A stretch of DNA of 14,552 nucleotides from CAZSSM01 sp964609385 (GTDB lineage: Bacteria; Planctomycetota; Planctomycetia; Isosphaerales; Isosphaeraceae), in assembly GCA_964609385.1 (NCBI GenBank), contig CAZSSM010000125.1, positions 1-14,552 of the forward strand, in the 5' to 3' direction. Below are positions 1 to 6,694 of the stretch, piece by piece. Position 1 is the first letter of the stretch; every line of letters starts with the position of its first letter. A program made the position numbers and the translations under genes. The notes under the pieces are model-generated. The model made no database searches. It saw only the letters and a list, made by a program, of their open reading frames with translations, and was not told where the DNA came from.

Positions 1-255
1 GATCCCCGGTACGGCACGGAGCACCGCCATCCGCTCGCGGAGGACGCGGTGGGGCGTCTCGAACCGGTCCAGCAGGGCGCGGACGGTGTGCGGTCCGATC
101 CCGGGGATGAGGCTGAGGCAGAGCTGGTCGCGCAGGTCCTCGTCGATCGTCGAGTGATCGCGTGCTTGGGGCGCCGGGACGTGCTCGGACTGAGGAGACG
201 CCGAGGGCGTTGTGGGTGCGCGTTCTTCGGGCTCCGGCGGGGTGTCGGTGCTCAT
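1..255 (-). CDS. dprA: DNA-processing protein DprA, N-terminal fragment
   Basis: This is the first 85 codons of a minus-strand gene that runs off the left edge. After a proline- and acid-rich leader of about 35 residues, the translation reads LCLSLIPGIGPHTVRALLDR at residues 46-65 and ends with LRAVPGI. These are two helix-hairpin-helix-like turns typical of the N-terminal domain of DprA/Smf. DprA binds single-stranded DNA entering the cell, protects it and loads RecA during natural transformation; its Rossmann-like core would lie outside the window. The ATG overlaps the aroB stop (ATGA), so the two genes are probably translationally coupled in one operon. The call rests on the N-terminal domain alone. 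Another HhH protein is possible, but the LxxIPGIG motif near the N-terminus fits DprA best. Confidence 0.78.
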   Translation of the reverse strand, partial: MSTDTPPEPEERAPTTPSASPQSEHVPAPQARDHSTIDEDLRDQLCLSLIPGIGPHTVRALLDRFETPHRVLRERMAVLRAVPGI

Positions 256-1418
256 GCGGCGGGCTCGTCGAGGCTCCGGAGAATCGGTCCGAGCCGGTCT
301 GGCTCGACGGGTGTCAAGGCCACATGGCCGATCCGGTCGGGAAGGACGAAACGGAGCGTGCCGCCGAGGTTCTTCTTGTCGCGTGCCATCGCTGCACGAA
401 GCGCCTCGTGGTCCAGGCCGGGCGCGGTGGTGGGCAGCTCGAAGGCGACGACCAGTCGGATCAGTCGGTCGAGAGCCTCGCGGTTGAGCAGGCCCAACTC
501 GACGGCCAGTCGGGCTTCGGCGATCATGCCAACGGCCACCGCCTCGCCGTGCAGATAGGTCCCGTAGCCGGCGACGGCCTCAATAGCGTGGGCGATGGTG
601 TGGCCGAAATTGAGGATTGCTCGGAGGCCGGTCTCCTCACGCTCGTCCTGCTCGACGACATCGGCTTTGAGCCGGCAGCAGCGCCGAATGACCGGCACGA
701 GCGGCCCGAGGTCAGCCAGCCGCAACGCGTCAGCGTGGGCCTCGAGATGGGCGAAGAACGCTTGGTCGAGAATGACCCCATACTTGAGCACCTCGGCCAA
801 TCCCGACCGGTACTCGCGTGTGGGCAAGGTTTTGAGCGTCTCAACATCGATCCAGACAGCCGACGGCTGATGGAAGGCGCCGATGAGGTTCTTGGCCTGG
901 GGATGATTGACGGCGACCTTGCCACCAACGGAGCTGTCGACCTGGGCCAACAGTGTCGTCGGGACCATCACCAGCGGGAGTCCTCGAGCGTAGATGGCGG
1001 CGACGAACCCGGCCAGATCCCCGATCACGCCACCGCCGATGGCCAAGATCGGCCAAGTCCGATCAGCCCGTTCCTCGACCAGCGCATCGATCAAGGCGAG
1101 AGCCTGGGCAGGAGATTTGCTGGCTTCTCCGGGCGGGACGATCTCCAGCCGCGTCGAGACCCCGGCCGTCTCGAGCGCCTCGACAAACTGCTGGGCGTGG
1201 GCTTTCACGTTCGCATCGGTGATGGCCAGGGCGTGTTGGACGCTCCGTGACGGCGCGACCTGGGCCAGCGCATCGCGGATGAACCGAGGCCACGCTTCGG
1301 GTTGGCCGATGCCGATCCGGATCGGGTAGGACCGCGCGTCCAAAGCGACGCGGAGTTCGGCCGGTTCGGGGATGGCCAGAGGATCGTCAACGCGAGGTGT
1401 GTGGTCTGGAGCGGACAT
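252..1418 (-). CDS. aroB: 3-dehydroquinate synthase
   Basis: AroB converts DAHP to 3-dehydroquinate, the second step of the shikimate pathway, in the cytoplasm, using NAD and a divalent metal. The 388-residue product has the NAD-binding glycine motif GGGVIGDLAGF (128-138), the substrate motif VPTTLLAQVDSSVGGK (152-167), and metal ligands E209 (SGLAEVLKYG), H273 (LNFGHTIAHAIE) and H290 (LHGEAVAVGM). RDKKN at 346-350 is also typical. The frame is open back to a TTG at 1484. I prefer the ATG at 1416-1418 because GGGGAG lies about 14 nt upstream and the conserved fold needs no more sequence. The length is normal for the family (about 350-390). Its stop overlaps the dprA start by 4 nt. Confidence 0.96.
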   Translation of the reverse strand: MSAPDHTPRVDDPLAIPEPAELRVALDARSYPIRIGIGQPEAWPRFIRDALAQVAPSRSVQHALAITDANVKAHAQQFVEALETAGVSTRLEIVPPGEASKSPAQALALIDALVEERADRTWPILAIGGGVIGDLAGFVAAIYARGLPLVMVPTTLLAQVDSSVGGKVAVNHPQAKNLIGAFHQPSAVWIDVETLKTLPTREYRSGLAEVLKYGVILDQAFFAHLEAHADALRLADLGPLVPVIRRCCRLKADVVEQDEREETGLRAILNFGHTIAHAIEAVAGYGTYLHGEAVAVGMIAEARLAVELGLLNREALDRLIRLVVAFELPTTAPGLDHEALRAAMARDKKNLGGTLRFVLPDRIGHVALTPVEPDRLGPILRSLDEPAA

Positions 1419-1516
1419 CGGGTGTGCGAAGCTCCCCGAGGGGCCTTTCAGGTCGAGTTGATCTCGGGCCGGCCTCGCGGGCAAGGCACCTCAAAAACCA
1501 GGCGTTCTGGGCCGCG

Positions 1517-1546
1517 TTGCAGGTCGGCGTCACCCTTTGTTATAAC
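1517..1546 (+). promoter_or_regulatory. Candidate sigma70-type promoter for the M50 peptidase gene
   Basis: TTGCAG (1517-1522) and TATAAC (1541-1546) are separated by 18 nt, a good match to a housekeeping promoter. Transcription would begin near 1553, leaving a leader of about 60 nt before the ATG at 1612. The -10 lies inside a palindrome, so a TATAAC also reads on the other strand towards aroB, but no convincing -35 was found for that direction. Confidence 0.45.
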
Positions 1547-1549
1547 AAA
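1536..1549. promoter_or_regulatory. Perfect AT-rich palindrome, possible operator
   Basis: TTTGTTATAACAAA is a perfect 14-nt palindrome in the divergent intergenic region between aroB and the M50 peptidase gene. It is by far the most AT-rich stretch nearby and overlaps the candidate -10 element. A dimeric regulator could bind here, or it may simply be a symmetric -10 region. No known operator was matched. Confidence 0.4.
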
Positions 1550-1611
1550 TCGCCCGCCCCCGTCCGACTCGTCCGCATCCGTCTCGGGAGGGTCTACCGG
1601 AGGTCATATTC

Positions 1612-2709
1612 ATGTCGGATCTGTGCACGTGGTGTCCGATCCCGTTGGGCCGGATCTCGCAGACGCGATACGGGATCCATTGGATCCTGTCCCTGTTCTT
1701 CACCTTGGCCCTGTTATACGCAGCAGTCCGTGAGTCGGTCGGCGTCGTCGAGACGCTGAGCTGGCTCGTGATGCTGCTCGTGGCCTTGGTCTGGCACGAA
1801 CTGGGTCATGGTCTGATCGCAAGCTGGCTGAATCGTCCGACCTCCGCAGTCCGGCTCTGGCCGTTGGGGAGCTTCACCGCACCGCATGAGCAGGACGGTC
1901 GGCCCGAGACGGCGACCCAGGAGATCCTCGTGGCGTTGGCCGGTCCGTTGGCCAGCCTGGTCGGGACGTTGTTGTCGGCGGCCGTCGTTGCGGCCTTGGA
2001 CGGTCAGTTCGCCTGGTGGCCGATCCGGGAAGATACGCCCTACTTCGGGGCCCCGATGGTCGACGGAGAGGTCGCCGCGACGACGTCGCTGATCTGGTGG
2101 GTCGGCTGGTTCGGCCATCTGAGCTGGCTGTTGTTCCTCGCCAACATCCTGATCCCGGCGATGCCGCTGGATCTCGGTCGGATCTTGCGGTCGGTCCTGA
2201 TTCACCCCCGCGTGACTGTGCCACGCTCCAACATCATCGCATCCTGGGCGGCCCATGCCTCGGTCGCCTTGGTGATGTTGCTGGGCCTGATCCGCTTGAT
2301 CTTCGGCCAGCCGGCTCCGGCCATCGCGCTGTTGGCCCTTGGTGTCCTCTTGGAGTGGATGGTCCGCATCGAGGGACGGCCGCTCAACCAGAACGAGTTC
2401 GGCGACGCCTACTTCGACGAGGAAGACTCGTCCGTCGCCACCGTGGGTACAGAGGAGCAAGACTCTGATCCCGAGGAGGCGACCGAAGCGCCTCAAGAGA
2501 GCCGGCTCTACCGCTGGCGACGTCAACGCAGCGAAGCGCGTCGCCAGCGCCGAGCCGCCCGCGAAGCGGCCGAAGCGCGTCGGCTCGACGAAATCCTTAC
2601 CAAACTCCACGACCTGGGCCGGACCGCCCTCTCCAGCGACGAACTCCGGTTCCTCCAGCGGCATAGTCGGAGGCTTCGGAGGCGTCGAGACGATCCTCAG
2701 ATCTCCTGA
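1612..2709 (+). CDS. M50-family (site-2-protease-like) membrane zinc metalloprotease with basic C-terminal tail
   Basis: This is a predicted intramembrane metalloprotease of 365 residues. A hydrophobic segment at about 24-40 is followed by a second carrying HELGH (H62-E63-L64-G65-H66), the zinc-binding HExxH motif. A later membrane segment ends NILIPAMPLDLGR, where D187 is the expected third zinc ligand. Further hydrophobic stretches lie at about 100-125, 155-180 and 205-245. The cytosolic tail is acidic at about 265-300, then strongly basic and probably helical. Residues 325-355 (LDEILTKLHDLG, then LSSDELRFLQRHSRRLRRR) resemble the short domain found at the C-terminus of some planctomycete rhomboid and M50 proteins. 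The substrate is unknown. The start is set by GGAGG 8 nt before the ATG. There is no PDZ domain, so it is not RseP-like. Confidence 0.85.
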   Translation: MSDLCTWCPIPLGRISQTRYGIHWILSLFFTLALLYAAVRESVGVVETLSWLVMLLVALVWHELGHGLIASWLNRPTSAVRLWPLGSFTAPHEQDGRPETATQEILVALAGPLASLVGTLLSAAVVAALDGQFAWWPIREDTPYFGAPMVDGEVAATTSLIWWVGWFGHLSWLLFLANILIPAMPLDLGRILRSVLIHPRVTVPRSNIIASWAAHASVALVMLLGLIRLIFGQPAPAIALLALGVLLEWMVRIEGRPLNQNEFGDAYFDEEDSSVATVGTEEQDSDPEEATEAPQESRLYRWRRQRSEARRQRRAAREAAEARRLDEILTKLHDLGRTALSSDELRFLQRHSRRLRRRRDDPQIS

Positions 2710-2804
2710 CTTTGGTCGCTCGACCCGGTCGGTTTTGGACCTTCAATGCGTAAGCCCACCCGATTTCCCTGAACATGGCCGTCAACCGAGATCGGAGGCG
2801 AGGC

Positions 2805-3668
2805 GTGGACTATTCCGAGCCCAGCGATCGCCTTGCCTGGCCTTCGGATCGGTCTGGTCCGATTCTCTGCGGCGATTCAGGAATGGGTCGTCGCCTGATC
2901 GATCGTGGCCTCGACATCCACCAAGATGACTCGGCGCTCTGGAATCGAAGCCGGCCCGAAGTCATCGTCGCTTGCCATCGGGACGACCTTCGGGCCGGCG
3001 CACAAGTGTTGACGACCAACACGTTTGGGGCCAATACCCGATGGCTGACCCGGTTCGGTCAGGCCGACCGCGCCACCGTGACCATGCTCAACCGGAGGGC
3101 TGTCGAACTGGCACGCGAGGCGACCAACAAGGCCACCCCCGTTTTGATCGCCGGCAACATCGGGCCGACCGCCGTGGACCAAGAAGGGCGGGCCATCCGT
3201 GAGCAAGCCGAGGTGTTGGTCGATGCCGGAGTCGACCTGATCCTGGTCGAAACGTTGAGCGTTATCCAGACCGAGCCTGCCCTGGCGCATCTTCGGGTCG
3301 TCGTCGAATCCCTCCCTGTTGTCCTGACTTGTTACGATTGGCCCGCGGCGCACACCGACTCGGTGCGACGACTGGCCGATCGGGGCGTGGCGGGCCTGGG
3401 GCTCAATTGCGTCGACGGTCCGGGGTCGAGTTTCGACACCTTGAAGCGCCTGGCCGAAGCCACCATCGTCCCGCTGGTCTGCCAGCCCAACGCCGGCTTG
3501 CCCGGTCAGGCCATTCGACCCCCGTCGGTCTGGGCCGAGGCGGTCCCCAAGTGGATGGCGTTTGGCGTCCAGCTCATGGGAGGTTGCTGCGGGACCGGCC
3601 CCGAGCATGTCGAGGCGATCCGCCTGGCGATCGGTCTTGGACCCAAACGCGACGCCACGATACATTGA
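2805..3668 (+). CDS. Homocysteine S-methyltransferase family protein
   Basis: This is a TIM-barrel zinc-dependent methyltransferase of the family that includes betaine-homocysteine methyltransferase and the homocysteine-binding half of MetH. It transfers a methyl group to a thiol such as homocysteine. The three zinc cysteines are present: C202 in GLGLNCVDG, and C261-C262 in MGGCCGTGPEH. The N-terminal motifs GDSGMGRRL and AGAQVLTTNTFGAN also match. From the GTG at 2805 the protein has 287 residues. I chose it because GGAGG ends 6 nt upstream; the in-frame ATG at 2775 adds ten charged residues and has no ribosome site. The methyl donor cannot be read from the sequence, and no cobalamin domain follows. 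It lies 95 nt after the peptidase gene and 50 nt before the YkgJ-type gene, so cotranscription is likely. Confidence 0.86.
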   Translation: MDYSEPSDRLAWPSDRSGPILCGDSGMGRRLIDRGLDIHQDDSALWNRSRPEVIVACHRDDLRAGAQVLTTNTFGANTRWLTRFGQADRATVTMLNRRAVELAREATNKATPVLIAGNIGPTAVDQEGRAIREQAEVLVDAGVDLILVETLSVIQTEPALAHLRVVVESLPVVLTCYDWPAAHTDSVRRLADRGVAGLGLNCVDGPGSSFDTLKRLAEATIVPLVCQPNAGLPGQAIRPPSVWAEAVPKWMAFGVQLMGGCCGTGPEHVEAIRLAIGLGPKRDATIH

Positions 3669-3718
3669 TCGTACTGCGGATCGAGACGAGCCGTGACCCG
3701 TTTTCCGAGTCGAGGTCG

Positions 3719-4528
3719 ATGGGCGAACCCACCAACTCAGCTAAGCCGGTTCCCTTCTCGATCCGACGACACGAGGTCCCCGAAGGTGCGAGCCTCTGCG
3801 ACTACTGCACCGGTCAGTGCTGTCGCTATTTCTGCCTGCCGATCCCTACACCCGAGATCCAAGACGACTTCGACGTCCTCGCTGCCTACCTAGAGCACGA
3901 ACGCGCCCTGGCCTACGTGAGCCGACGCGTCTGGTATCTTCTGATCAAAACCGTCTGCACCTATCTTCAGGCCGATTACCGGTGCGGGATCTACGAAACG
4001 CGCCCTCGAATCTGTCGACAATACACGACCGACACCTGCGAGTATAATGAAGGATGGGATTTCGACCAAGTCTTTCACCTAGCTGACCAGATCCGCGAGT
4101 ACGCTCAGGTCGTCGTCGGGACGGCCGAGACCGAGGCCCGACCGTCCGGCTCGCGGGGAGCGGCCGATCGGATGCCGAGGCCGCTCGACGCGGTGATCCG
4201 TCACCCGATCGATACGCCGGAGACGTGGGGCGACTTCGACGACCTCCGTTGGTTCCTGGCGCATTCCCACTCGGTCCTGCTCGTCGAGAATTCGGAGTGG
4301 TACCTGCTGGTCCGACCCTGGTCGAGCGATCCCCAATCGCCCTGGACGCTCGACGAGATTCCACGCGGTACCCGAGTCTTCTTCCGACCCGAAGAAATTT
4401 GGGACTACGCGCACGTGATCTTGCCGGCCCGTCCCCGACAAACCTCCGTAGAAGCTTCAATGTCGTCGCCAACCGGGTGTATCGAGCCGATCCCGACACT
4501 GGTCCAGATTGGTCCGGGGGTCCGCTAA
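3719..4528 (+). CDS. YkgJ-family cysteine-cluster protein with a degenerate second repeat
   Basis: This 269-residue protein starts with a metal- or Fe-S-binding domain of the YkgJ (CxxCxxxCC) type. The cysteines are C27, C30, C34, C35, C39, C80, C89 (CGIYETRP), C99 (ICRQY) and C107. Proteins of this family are thought to bind zinc or an iron-sulfur cluster; the function is not established. Residues 42-77 recur without gaps at 164-199, sharing 15 of 36 residues (pattern IxTPExxxDFDxLxxxLxH then WYLL). The second copy has lost the cluster cysteines. The start is the first in-frame ATG, preceded only by a weak GAGG. The stop TAA overlaps the ATG of the next gene by one base. The last roughly 30 residues look low-complexity and may be disordered. 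Confidence 0.8.
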   Translation: MGEPTNSAKPVPFSIRRHEVPEGASLCDYCTGQCCRYFCLPIPTPEIQDDFDVLAAYLEHERALAYVSRRVWYLLIKTVCTYLQADYRCGIYETRPRICRQYTTDTCEYNEGWDFDQVFHLADQIREYAQVVVGTAETEARPSGSRGAADRMPRPLDAVIRHPIDTPETWGDFDDLRWFLAHSHSVLLVENSEWYLLVRPWSSDPQSPWTLDEIPRGTRVFFRPEEIWDYAHVILPARPRQTSVEASMSSPTGCIEPIPTLVQIGPGVR

Positions 4529-5202
4529 TGGCCGATCGGAGCAACCCCTACGAGGCCGCCTTCGAGGCGTTTGTCCGCCGGGCCGGCGTCCCTTGCGTGG
4601 CCGTCGATGAGGCCAAACGCGCCTTCGACGGTCACGACGACCCGCTCAAGAACCCTGACTTTCTGCTCTACCCCCGGTTCGAGGCCAACCTGGTCGTCGA
4701 GGTCAAGGGCAAGCGGGGCAAGGATCGTCAAGGGCGACGCCCCTGGGAGAACTGGGTCACGTTGGATGACCTGGAGGCGCTGGCCCGCTGGCAACGCCTC
4801 TTTGGCCCAGGCTTCCGCGCCTTGTTGGTCTTCGCCTACGTCGAGCCCCAGGGCGAGTGGACCCGGTCGGGCTCCGATCCCGATCCAGGGTCGTCGGATC
4901 GACCTGGCCAACAGACATCGACATCCTCAACGCCTCAAGACATTGGCCCGATCCATCCCGGCCCGTTCCCGTTCCGAGGGCACGACTACTGGTTCTGGGC
5001 GATTGAGCGGGATTGCTACGTCGAACACTTGCGTTCGCGTGGTCCGGCCTGGCAAGCTGTGGCCATGGCCGGCCCCGAATTCCGACGCCGGATCCGACCG
5101 CTGACCGAGTGGATCCCGATGACCCGCTCGTCGAAGAGCCGTCCGCAAGCCTTGCCGGCCCCGCATTCGCGTTGGCGTTTCGACTTGGAGGAGACGCGCT
5201 GA
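4528..5202 (+). CDS. PD-(D/E)XK nuclease-like protein, resembles the planctomycete HYExAFE family
   Basis: This 224-residue protein starts MADRSNPYEAAFEAFVRR, close to the signature of a planctomycete family named for HYExAFE (here PYEAAFE, residues 7-13). It continues with P43-D44 (NPDFLLYP) and E58-V59-K60 (VVEVKGKRG). Spacing and flanking hydrophobic strands match the PD-(D/E)XK nuclease fold, so D44, E58 and K60 could form a metal-dependent catalytic site, with E9 or E13 on the first helix. That activity is an inference. Residues about 92-101 (FRALLVFAYV) and 155-170 (HDYWFWAIERDCYVEHL) look like later strands and helices. Residues 120-150 are proline- and serine-rich, probably a loop. 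GGGGG precedes the ATG, which overlaps the upstream stop; its TGA overlaps the next ATG by one base. Confidence 0.72.
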   Translation: MADRSNPYEAAFEAFVRRAGVPCVAVDEAKRAFDGHDDPLKNPDFLLYPRFEANLVVEVKGKRGKDRQGRRPWENWVTLDDLEALARWQRLFGPGFRALLVFAYVEPQGEWTRSGSDPDPGSSDRPGQQTSTSSTPQDIGPIHPGPFPFRGHDYWFWAIERDCYVEHLRSRGPAWQAVAMAGPEFRRRIRPLTEWIPMTRSSKSRPQALPAPHSRWRFDLEETR

Positions 5203-5417
5203 TGATCCCGTTCCGTCTTCAATCGACCCGGACCCCGATCACCATATCGTTGGTTCTGGGCATGGTCTTCGGACTCTGGCTGTCCGCGACCGCTTCGGCC
5301 GGCACCGTCGACGTGGCCTCGGCTGTCGGCCAGAACTGGTACGGCTATGCCTTGGCCGGCCTGTTCGCTGTCGGAGCCGTCTTCGCCGTGTGTATGACCT
5401 CGCGACGCAGCGCCTGA
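5202..5417 (+). CDS. Small membrane protein, unknown function
   Basis: I do not recognise this 71-residue product. It has a basic N-terminus, a hydrophobic segment at about 13-32 ending ASA (a plausible signal-peptidase site or a first membrane helix), a short polar stretch (GTVDVASAVGQNW) and a second hydrophobic helix at about 49-65, then TSRRSA. The layout suits either a two-helix hairpin protein or a secreted single-span protein. The start is well supported: GGAGG lies 8-9 nt upstream and the ATG overlaps the stop of the previous gene (TGATG). It is the last gene of a block of three with 1-nt overlaps, which suggests it works with, or is dosed with, the two genes before it. Confidence 0.65.
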   Translation: MIPFRLQSTRTPITISLVLGMVFGLWLSATASAGTVDVASAVGQNWYGYALAGLFAVGAVFAVCMTSRRSA

Positions 5418-5510
5418 GGCGATCGCCTCTCGTCCCTCTGATGCGATCGTACGCCATCTCGCCTCCAAAGGGCGGGGCGACCGACTCCGCCGTCTCAACC
5501 TGTTCGAACT

Positions 5511-5534
5511 CGGTCCCCGATCCGAATCGGACCG
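5511..5534 (+). other. Hairpin in the gap before bioB
   Basis: CCGAT (5517-5521) pairs with ATCGG (5526-5530) over a 4-nt loop. After a 2-nt bulge, CGGT (5511-5514) pairs with ACCG (5531-5534). It sits about 90 nt upstream of the bioB start in a 205-nt gap. There is no U-tract, so it is not a clear terminator; it could be a processing site or attenuator, or chance in GC-rich DNA. No BirA- or BioR-type box was seen in this gap. Confidence 0.25.
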
Positions 5535-5622
5535 GTGGCCGCTCCGGTTCCGACCGTTGGCGTGGGTGCACGGTCCGCGCCCTTCGGATCCGGCTTTCCT
5601 AGGCTCCGAAAGCAGGACGACC

Positions 5623-6654
5623 ATGAGCCCCACGGCCCATCCCTCCTCCCCTGACCAATTCCAACTCGATGAGCTGGTCGAGACCACGGCTTGGACACGC
5701 GATCAGATCCGAGAGGTTTATCAATCGCCGTTAATGGAGCTGATCCTTCGCGCCGCCGACGTGCATCGACGCCATCACACGTTGGGCGAGGTCCAGGTCT
5801 GTGTCCTGCTCTCGATCAAGACCGGCGGTTGCCCCGAGGACTGCGCCTACTGCCCGCAGGCAGCCCGCTACCAGTCGGCCGTCGATGCCGAACCCCTGAT
5901 GGATCGCCAGGCCGTCCGCGACGCCGCGCAGCGTGCCAAGGACTCCGGCGCCACCCGATTCTGCATGGGAGCGGCCTGGCGCAACGTCAAAGACGATCAC
6001 CGCTTCGAGCAGGTCCTCGAGATGATCCGCGACGTCAAAGGGATCGGCCTGGAGGTCTGCTGCACCTTGGGCATGGTCAACGCCGAGCAGGCCCGTCGGA
6101 TGCGTGAGGCCGGCCTGGACGCCTACAACCACAACCTCGATAGCTCACCCGAGTTTTACGAGCGGATCATCACCACGCGATCATATCAGGATCGCCTGGA
6201 GACGCTGGATCACGTGCGCTCCGCCGGAATCACCGTCTGCTCCGGCGGGATCGTCGGGATGGGCGAGACCGACGAGGATCGGATCGGCCTGATCGCAGAG
6301 CTGGCCCAGCTCGATCCGACGCCCGAGTCGGTCCCGATCAACGCGCTGGTGCCGGTCGAAGGGACGCCGCTGGGCGATCGGCATCCGATCGAGATTTGGC
6401 CGATGCTTCGGATGATCGCCACCTCGAGGATCGTCATGCCGCAGGCGATGGTCCGGCTCTCGGCCGGTCGGCTTCAGATGAGCCCGGCCGAGCAGGCGCT
6501 TTGCTTCCTGGCTGGGGCCAATTCGATTTTCGCCGGCGAACGGCTTCTGACGACACCCAACCCTGAGTATGACGCCGACGCCGCCCTGTTCGCCGAATTG
6601 GGCCTACGCCCCCGTCCGGCCTCGGAGACCGTCTCGGGCACGCCCCGTCCTTGA
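5623..6654 (+). CDS. bioB: Biotin synthase
   Basis: BioB is the radical SAM enzyme that inserts sulfur into dethiobiotin, the last step of biotin synthesis. The 343-residue protein has the CxxxCxxC motif for the [4Fe-4S]/SAM cluster (C70, C74, C77 in GGCPEDCAYCPQAARY). The cysteines expected to hold the auxiliary [2Fe-2S] cluster occur in RFCMGAAWR, EVCCTLGM and TVCSGGIVGMGE, and the arginine of LSAGR is also in place. VEGTPLGD and LTTPNPEYDAD match the family C-terminus. I chose the ATG at 5623, with AGGA 6-7 nt upstream; the frame is open further back but the extra residues are not family-like. It heads a biotin cluster with the ketoacyl synthase and bioF. Confidence 0.96.
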   Translation: MSPTAHPSSPDQFQLDELVETTAWTRDQIREVYQSPLMELILRAADVHRRHHTLGEVQVCVLLSIKTGGCPEDCAYCPQAARYQSAVDAEPLMDRQAVRDAAQRAKDSGATRFCMGAAWRNVKDDHRFEQVLEMIRDVKGIGLEVCCTLGMVNAEQARRMREAGLDAYNHNLDSSPEFYERIITTRSYQDRLETLDHVRSAGITVCSGGIVGMGETDEDRIGLIAELAQLDPTPESVPINALVPVEGTPLGDRHPIEIWPMLRMIATSRIVMPQAMVRLSAGRLQMSPAEQALCFLAGANSIFAGERLLTTPNPEYDADAALFAELGLRPRPASETVSGTPRP

Positions 6655-6694
6655 GAACAAAGGACGATCGCCCAAGCCCTGCACTCGGATCCCT

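Noticed and set aside
162..1250. Long plus-strand open frame (362 codons)
   Set aside because: It is antisense to aroB, whose catalytic motifs are all intact; it has no family resemblance and no ribosome site.
1714..2664. Long minus-strand open frame (316 codons)
   Set aside because: It is antisense to the M50 peptidase gene, with Gln/Arg/Asp-rich composition typical of the reverse of a membrane protein.
2877..3665. Minus-strand open frame (262 codons)
   Set aside because: It is opposite the homocysteine methyltransferase gene, which has the full zinc-cysteine set.
3329..3718. Upstream extension of the YkgJ-type frame
   Set aside because: It overlaps the methyltransferase gene in another frame and is Arg/Gly-rich; the family fold begins after the ATG at 3719.
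4225..4527. Upstream extension of the PD-(D/E)XK-like frame
   Set aside because: It overlaps the end of the YkgJ-type gene; the ATG at 4528 has a ribosome site and starts at the conserved N-terminal motif.
5416..5429. Perfect palindrome GAGGCGATCGCCTC at the end of the small membrane-protein gene
   Set aside because: As a hairpin it has only a 5-bp stem, no U-tract follows, and it contains the GATC-rich core common throughout the window; not a convincing terminator.
5418..5622. Search for a BirA, BioR or BioQ operator before bioB
   Set aside because: No matching palindrome was seen, so I do not claim biotin-responsive control from this sequence.
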